From Clavaria fumosa (lineage: Eukaryota > Basidiomycota > Agaricomycetes > Agaricales > Clavariaceae), in contig OX637796.1 of NCBI GenBank assembly GCA_951802425.1, positions 2,976,001-3,040,000 on the forward strand: a stretch of DNA of 64,000 nucleotides. The letters are read 5' to 3'. The notes below the pieces were generated by a model. The model searched no databases. It saw only the letters and a list, made by a program, of their open reading frames with translations, and was not told the DNA's origin. The position numbers and the translations under genes were made by a program. Each line of letters begins with the position of its first letter. The stretch's first letter is position 1. Positions 58,101 to 64,000 of the stretch are shown here, in pieces.

Positions 58101-58910
58101 AGTCTTCCCCCGCACGACCGTGTACTGATTATTCTCTTTTTTGTAGCGATGCGAAATGTGAAATTCCGGATCTTAGACACCAGCCTGGCGCCGGAACCGA
58201 TCTACCGCGGGGGAGGGCAGATCGTGCCTACCGCCCGTCGGGTTTGCTACTCTTCGTTTCTGATGGTGCAGACCTATTCCACGACAAGTATTACTACACC
58301 ATTGCTGATGGCGCTTTTCTTTTCTTCTTCCACTTCCCAGGCTACCCCACGTTTGATGGAGCCGATCTACTACGTGGAAGTTCAGGCTCCGGCGGACTGC
58401 ATATCGGCGGTGTACACCGTGCTTGCTCGACGCCGAGGACACGTGACGCAAGACATTCCGAAAGCAGGATCACCCTTGTACACAGTCAAGGCTTTGATTC
58501 CCGTCATAGACGCGAACGGTTTTGAGACCGACTTGAGGACCGCGACGCAGGGTCAAGCGTTCTGCTTGCAGATATTTGACCACTGGTCCATCGTACCTGG
58601 TCAGAGAATCGCCCCTGATGTTTTTTCTTTCTAAAATCTAAGTCATCTTTCATTTGCAGGTGATCCCATGGACACGAGTATAAAATTGAGACCGCTAGAG
58701 CCAGCGTCAGGTCAAGCATTGGCAAGGGACTTGGTATTGAAGACACGGCGACGCAAAGGGCTCGGTGATCAAATTGCTGTTTCCAAATATCTGGATGATG
58801 AATTTGTGGTGGGTGTGATTTGCGTCCTGTGAACCGTGGCATTTGATCCCAAGTACTTTGATTGTAGCTTGCATTGTCTGCATCTGCACACGCCGATCTT
58901 CTAGGATGAT
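55165..58910 (+). CDS. SNU114: U5 snRNP 116-kDa GTPase SNU114 (EFTUD2)
   Basis: EF-2-like GTPase at the heart of the spliceosome that controls Brr2 and Prp8. The start at 55165 ([20 protein letters not shown]) has the acidic N-terminus. GTPase motifs are intact: GHLHHGKT (G1), DTPGH (G3), NKID (G4). Further family blocks: [80 protein letters not shown], and [24 protein letters not shown] at 55375-55377 that seems to break the frame lies inside an intron (55343-55396); splicing gives [17 protein letters not shown]. About eleven introns in all, and each junction I checked restores the expected sequence. The final intron gives the ending ASAHADLLG with TGA at 58908-58910. The gene looks functional. 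Confidence 0.95.
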
Positions 58911-59132
58911 TATATGGTGACGAGCGCGGGGCGGGAGTATATACATCAGCTGGGTGGTGTTCTTACAAGTAATGTATGTATGTGTATACAATGCTTGTAG
59001 CAAGCTGCATACGTGGCAGTCTTAGATGATTTGTGACTATTTAAGAGGCGGACATAACAGAGCCAAAGCCAAACCGTTTCTTTTCCTCCTCAACACACTT
59101 TCCTGCTCTTCGTTTTCCTCGTTCCTATCGCA

Positions 59133-61272
59133 ATGCGCATACTCGCGCTCTCTGCTCTCCTCGCTCTCACCTCTGCTACATCTTCGGCCCAGCAGTCTAC
59201 TAAACCTCTTTTCAAGGTATAGAAAAGTCACTCTACATCAGCCATGTCGTCATCTCACCCTCTTATCCTGCACTCAGCGTACTGAAATAAAGGCACCTTT
59301 CCTTGAGCAATTCACAGAGGGTTGGGACACACGTTGGACCCCCTCAGAGGCCACGAAGCAGGCCCCACACGGCCTCGAGGGCGAAACCTACAGTTACGTG
59401 GGTGAATGGAAGGTCGAAGAACCCCATATTTCCGTCATTGAAGGCGCAAAAGGCCTCGTCGCCAAGAGCAAGTCAACGCACCACGCCATCTCGGCGCCCT
59501 TCTCGGCGCCCATCGATTTCAGTCATAGGCCCCTCGTCGTACAATACGAGGTCAAATACCAGAAGGGTGGCAACTGCGGCGGCGGCTACCTCAAGCTGCT
59601 CGAGGATGGCTTTCAAAACAGCGGAAAGGAATTTGAGGATAAAACACCATGGGTCATTATGTTCGGTCCTGATCTGACGTGCCCGGGTAGCAAGGCATGT
59701 GCATAACCTGCATAGCGCTTACAGCGCTTAACTTTCCGCCTAACCATTTCTGTTCCTGGGTTAGATTCACTTCATTTTCCGTCATAAGAATCCGAAGACT
59801 GGCGTTGTAGAAGAGAAGCACTTCAAGAAACCCCCTCTTCCGAATGTTGGAAAACTTACTAATCTTTATACTCTCGTCGTTCAGTGAGTTCGGCCTTGCG
59901 GCGTTCCAATCCGAGTAGTCCCTCATGTCTTCGAAATTTCAGCCCCAACCAAACCTTTAATGTTTACTTCAATGGCGACGGCGAGGCGCCTGGCAGCTTA
60001 CTCCAAGATTTCGAACCCCCTGTCAACCCTCCTCAAGAAATCGACGATCATGAGGACGAGAAACCGGGGGATTGGGTGGACGATAAGCGAATTCGGGATC
60101 CCGATGCCAGGAAGGTTAGCTCTGTCTTCGCGATTTTCCATCCTCTTGTCACTTATTCATACTTGTCAGCCCGATGACTGGGATGAGGATGCTCCGTATG
60201 AGATCGTTGACGACGATGCGAAAAAACCCGAGGGATGGCTCGACCACGAACCGCTGTCAATTTCGGATCCTGGTAAGCCCGCCCGTCCTCACCTGGCGAC
60301 CTTCTGCTGGTGTCTGAGCGTCGAGCATCAGATGCTCAAAAGCCAGACGAATGGGACGACGAGGAGGACGGTGACTGGATCCCGCCTACCGTTCCGAACC
60401 CAAAGTGCTCCGAAGGTCCCGGCTGCGGGACGTGGAAACAGTAGCGTTTCTTTTTACTCTCATCTGTTGTGCTCGGGTACCGATTATTTGGTCATTCAGA
60501 CCGATGAAAGCCAACCCTACTTACCGGGGCAAGTGGTTTGCACCTATGATTGACAACCCGGCATACAAGGGCGAGTGGAAACCTCGCCAGATTCCTAACC
60601 CAAATTACTTTGAGGATCTCCAGCCTTCGCAGAGTCTTCCTAAAATTGTGCGTCTCCGCGTCGTGCCATCATTCAATTTTCTAATAACTGGCGTGCACCT
60701 TAACAACATCAAGGGCGGTGTCGGTATCGAATTGTGGACTACCACTGAGGACATTCTTTTCAGTAACATTTACATTGGGCATTCCATCGAGGATGCAGCT
60801 ACATTCGCTGAAGAGACATTCCATGTAAAGAAACCCCTCGAGGTTGCGGAGGAGAAAGAGAGGGAGAGAGTTCTCGAAGATGATTCGGAAGTCAGCGTAT
60901 CCTTCCGAGAAAACCCCGTGGAGTACGTGCGCCAAAAGGTTTTCAAGTTCATCGACTTGGTCAAGGTGGATCCACTTTTGGCGTTTAAGACACAACCCGA
61001 GACGGGAATAGGGTTGGTAGGCGCATTGTTCACCTTGTTCGGCATGTTGGGCGCCTTGGTTGGGCTTGTCGGCGGCTCGCAAAAGCCGATTACCAAGGTT
61101 AGTTAGGTCAATCCGTGGGGGCCTTTTTGTGATGCTTAGCACCCTTTGCCAGTCACCTAAGAAGAAAGACGACGAGAAAAAGGAGAAGGAGAAAAAGCCA
61201 GAAACCGAACCAGTCGCGTCTAAAGCCAGTGGAGTTAAAGTAGATGACGCCGGGCTGACGAAGCGAAAGTAA
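59133..61272 (+). CDS. CNE1: Calnexin
   Basis: ER membrane lectin chaperone that holds monoglucosylated glycoproteins during folding. The start at 59133 opens a signal peptide ([20 protein letters not shown]). The lectin domain includes [20 protein letters not shown] and [20 protein letters not shown] with the paired cysteines, and [16 protein letters not shown]. The proline-rich arm has motif-1 repeats [36 protein letters not shown] and [10 protein letters not shown], then motif-2 repeats [16 protein letters not shown] and [15 protein letters not shown] transmembrane helix ([20 protein letters not shown]) precedes a Lys/Glu-rich cytosolic tail ending LTKRK. At least eight introns. The length of about 550 residues is normal. 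Confidence 0.95.
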
Positions 61273-61396
61273 AGGATGGGATTTTGGGTGCATATTCTAC
61301 TTTCCGACTTCAGATCCTGTATAACTCGCGAGAGCCCTAATACTATGTGTCGTCTTTCCCTTTTTGTCTACAAACAAAGAAGGAAAGAAAGTTAGT

Positions 61397-62732
61397 TCAA
61401 CCGATAGCTTGCCTTAGGGAAGTCGCGTGCATCTCGAGGCATGACGAAGTGTTCGCTTCCAGGCCATCGTCTTGGACCCACATTTGTTCGTCGCCGCAGT
61501 ACGGGCCGCCGCCCCGGATGTCGCAACAGCGGCAGTGGTGATATTGTTGATATACTGGCTGTCTCAATACCTCCTGGTGAACGAGCACGCCTCTATCTGT
61601 ACCAGCACCACCTTCCTGTGTCGTATCTCGCCTATACACGCGCCCGATTTCAGCCTCATCCTCACCTTCCTCACCGACGTCGTCTTCATCTAGATGCTCG
61701 CGCAGTACCACGTGCACGAGTGTGGGGCAGTGGCGTAGCCAAACGTTCACGATGGACTGCAGGTGGTGCGTGTGCGAGGACAGCGCCGTGTTTGGAATCG
61801 TCAGTCGGAGTGTCCGCAGGCCTGGATAGCAGTGCAAAACTTGGCAGATCTCATAGAAGGTCTGGCCAATGTAAATAGGGGTGGCGCATTGAAAGAAAGA
61901 ATAAATTTACCTCGAGACGCACCCAATGATGCGCCATAAATAAGTCGAGCACGCGCACAGAGGGCAGCTCAAACATGCGATACTCAAGGAATACCGCGAG
62001 CGGGGCGGGGACCCATGCGCCTGCAGGCGGGCGCTGGAACTGAATGCTTAGCGCGCGGAGTGGGCCTTTGGACGAGCCGAGCGCGCACATGGTTCCGTGG
62101 TACTCGTCCGCCTTGTCGTCGTTGTACGCCATGGGATAGTCTAGCGCCGCGAAAACCACGGGCCGCCCGGGCACGAGGTGCTGTAGGAGCCACCCACGCC
62201 CGCCGACAATGCACAGGTCTGGAAGTGCGTCACCCGGGAGTGTCAGCTCCGAGGATCCGAAGCGGGTGATGCTGGAATCTTTCGCTGGGGCATGCATGAA
62301 CATACGGAGCGTGGGCCTGTCGGTAAGCCAGGCGCTTAGCAGTGGTTCGAAATTCACTGCGGCGACGAGGTGCTCAACGCGACGCGATGAGCATGCGCCG
62401 AGAAGCGTCTCTGCATCTGCGGGGGAGAGATTGATGAGCGAGAGTTTGCAAAGGCCATGCGCAGCTTGCAGCGCATGCTCAACGAGGTGCAACGGTTTGG
62501 GCGTCAAGGCGACGATGAGGGTGCGCAGATGTGGGTGTCGTGATGGACGGGATACGAACGAGCGCATGGCGTGCATGTTCCGCTGCATTTTTAGCCCTTC
62601 AAGTTCGATGTGCTGGTATAAGATCGACTCGGATACATCTTGTAAGGCGAGGCTTGTGCGAGCCAGCGTGGTAAGATCAGGTGCATCTAAGAACGATATG
62701 ACGATGTGGAGTAGTTCGAGTGGGAGTAGCAT
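61397..62732 (-). CDS. F-box protein
   Basis: Putative substrate adaptor of an SCF ubiquitin ligase, from a family much expanded in agaric fungi. The ATG at 62730-62732 starts directly with an F-box: MLLPLELLHIVISFLDAPDL followed by TTLARTSLALQDVSESILYQ. The middle resembles degenerate leucine-rich repeats (HPHLRTLIVALTPKPLHLVE, LCKLSLINLSPADAETLLGA). A short intron near 61862-61911 joins MAHHWVRLE to TFYEICQVLHCYPGLRTLRL. The C-terminus (REHLDEDDVGEEGEDEAEIG and onward) is unusually acidic then Cys/His-rich, and may reflect a missed intron near 61690. The substrate is unknown. Confidence 0.75.
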
Positions 62733-63569
62733 TGCAAATCAAGAGGGTACAGAATGAGCCTGATGAACAAAACGTACCAATATATCTATTGGTCAAAAAA
62801 ATTATCAAACTTGCATCCCGCTATGGCAGTTCAAAGTTCACGGGTTTTTCTTCACCACTAATTCGCCGCAATTCACCCAATTGTCCCCGCACGTGAATCA
62901 AATCAGACCATGAGGGCGCCAAGGCCCAAAGGAGGGTACCAGTTCCGAGTCACCTGGTTGCTCGATTGACGGGCACAATTCACCGTGCTCTACTCATGCA
63001 CACGCTCGCCAGGGCCAGACACGGTCACATCGAGGGTTCCAAAACGCTACCCTTCCCGTGGTCGCGGTCAAAGATGTCGTCCACCAGCTGTCATGCGAAA
63101 GAAAAACTGATGGGAATTCGTGGAACGAGGAAGGCGGAGTATTGTTGAAAGCGGGTAGTAGTTCCAGCCTGAAATTCGATGCTGTAATTCCCAGCATAGG
63201 CACGACCTCCTTACAAGGCTCACCCCAGGCCGATGGAACCTTGATCATAAGACTGGCAAATTCGAGATACGTCTTTCCAAGACAGATGATCCAGCATTCG
63301 TTCACCATGGTGCTCGTCGGTCCGTAGACACCCGGGATAAATGGTGTGCTTCGGCCGCGCAGATTGGCGATGATGCGAGCCCCGTCACCTCCTCGCCGAG
63401 TCGCGCTCCCGCGGCCAGGCAGGGAGGCCTCCGTGAGACCGAGTAATCGTTGCCGAACGTCATCAGCTCGGTGCTCAGGCCAATGGAACGTCCATAGAGT
63501 GCACCAGGTCTAGGCGGCAGAGGCCAGAGGGGACGAGGGGGTTCAACGTGCATGGGGCCTCCCGGCGCG
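62733..63569. other. Intergenic region with CCAAT inverted repeat
   Basis: Contains an inverted repeat ACCAATA-TATC-TATTGGT at 62776-62793, 44 bases before the F-box start, so CCAAT occurs in both orientations. It also has a CACGTG near 62890. Open frames at 62994-63308 (minus) and 63058-63327 (plus) overlap each other and show no known motif. I call neither a gene. Confidence 0.4.
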
Positions 63570-63930
63570 ATGCTCGTCGACGCTCAGGTCTGGGAGCACA
63601 AGCTCCAAAATTTCAGTGACGGATAAGGTGCTCTGGATGGCGGAGCAACGCTGTGTCTATGAGACAGAGTTTATTCAGCGAGTGGCTCGCAGAGGCCTCG
63701 TACAGCTTGCGGCGCATGCTCGACGACATTGGTTAGCGACGACGTTGGTTGATCAGCGCGACCACGAGGCGTAGGGCGAAGACGTAGGGCCCCATAGTCT
63801 GGACGACAAACGCGCGGGCCATACACAAGCGCGGCTTGCGAGCCAGTGCACGTCAAAAACCATACGATGATGAGGGATAGGTCGTCTCAAGAAAACGTGT
63901 ATGGATACGAGGTCCCACTGAACAGGATCT
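63570..63930 (-). pseudogene. Decayed tandem copy of the neighbouring F-box gene
   Basis: On the minus strand, short blocks resemble the intact F-box protein at 61397-62732 but lie in different frames. ARAFVVQTMGPYVFALRLVV (one frame) aligns with SFVSRPSRHPHLRTLIVALT. VVEHAPQAVRGLCEPL (another frame) aligns with LVEHALQAAHGLCKLSL. A weak LPDL block lies further on. At DNA level the clearest match is AGCTTGC-GCGCATGCTC. Frame changes and stops between blocks mean no intact protein. Similarity is short and judged by eye, so a chance or more distant relation is possible. Confidence 0.4.
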
Positions 63931-63942
63931 ACCAAATGGTTC

Positions 63943-63952
63943 TATATATAAA
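63943..63952 (+). promoter_or_regulatory. TATA-box-like element (TATATATAAA) near right edge
   Basis: TATATATAAA at 63943-63952 is followed by a pyrimidine-rich sequence up to the window end, as expected for a plus-strand core promoter of a gene starting just beyond the edge. It could also have served the decayed minus-strand copy. Confidence 0.35.
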
Positions 63953-64000
63953 CACCGGTATATTGGACAGGAAAGTCAAGTTCGAGACTCATCTCATCCT

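Noticed and set aside
63970..64000. tRNA B-box-like AGTTCGAGACTC near the right edge
   Set aside because: No matching A box, acceptor stem or terminator nearby, and it follows a TATA-like element as expected for an mRNA leader.

Overview
The window is nuclear DNA of a filamentous fungus, most likely a basidiomycete of the Agaricomycetes. The evidence is densely packed genes on both strands, many introns of about 50-65 bases with GT...AG ends, very GC-rich third codon positions in part of the window, and eukaryotic housekeeping proteins. There is no ribosomal RNA, no convincing tRNA, no CRISPR array and no intact transposon. Gene models were built by joining open frames across introns whose splicing restores conserved protein motifs. 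Outer ends are given; internal exon borders are named only where I worked them out.

Layout: 0-10 kb holds a partial TBC-type Rab GAP (-), the AP-3 delta adaptin (+), a Ste20/GCK-III kinase (-) and a cation diffusion facilitator (-). 10-24 kb is GC-rich: a secreted Pro/Ala/Ser-rich protein (+), a type II membrane glycosyltransferase (-), an NR2C2AP-like discoidin-fold protein (+), a 1.9 kb gene-free stretch, a conserved unknown (-), a protein tyrosine phosphatase (+), a quinone oxidoreductase (+) and an ING-type PHD-finger protein (-). 24-34 kb holds FIP1 (-), mitochondrial uL10 (+), the BMT5 rRNA methyltransferase (-), YSY6/RAMP4 (+), an RBBP4/MSI1 WD40 protein (-), ATP synthase subunit e (-), a GFA-domain protein (+) and an acidic/basic nuclear-type protein (+). 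34-52 kb carries DOP1 (+), a DUF4139 protein with an RS array (-) and a giant helical-repeat protein resembling UNC80 (-). 52-64 kb holds an SSP120/nucleobindin-like EF-hand protein (+), prefoldin subunit 1 (-), SNU114 (+), calnexin (+), an F-box protein (-) and what looks like its decayed tandem copy.

The genes do not form a pathway or cluster. Themes recur by chance: membrane traffic (AP-3, DOP1, TBC, SSP120), ER folding and translocation (calnexin, YSY6), chromatin (ING, RBBP4), RNA processing (FIP1, SNU114, BMT5) and mitochondria (uL10m, ATP synthase e).

The most notable features are at gene starts and splice sites. In FIP1 the initiator ATG appears to be split by an intron. In YSY6 and the GCK-III kinase an intron directly follows the ATG. 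The kinase also has an apparent GC-AG intron inside its glycine-rich loop. The tyrosine phosphatase lacks the usual histidine before its catalytic cysteine. I saw no clear new defence or mobile system.
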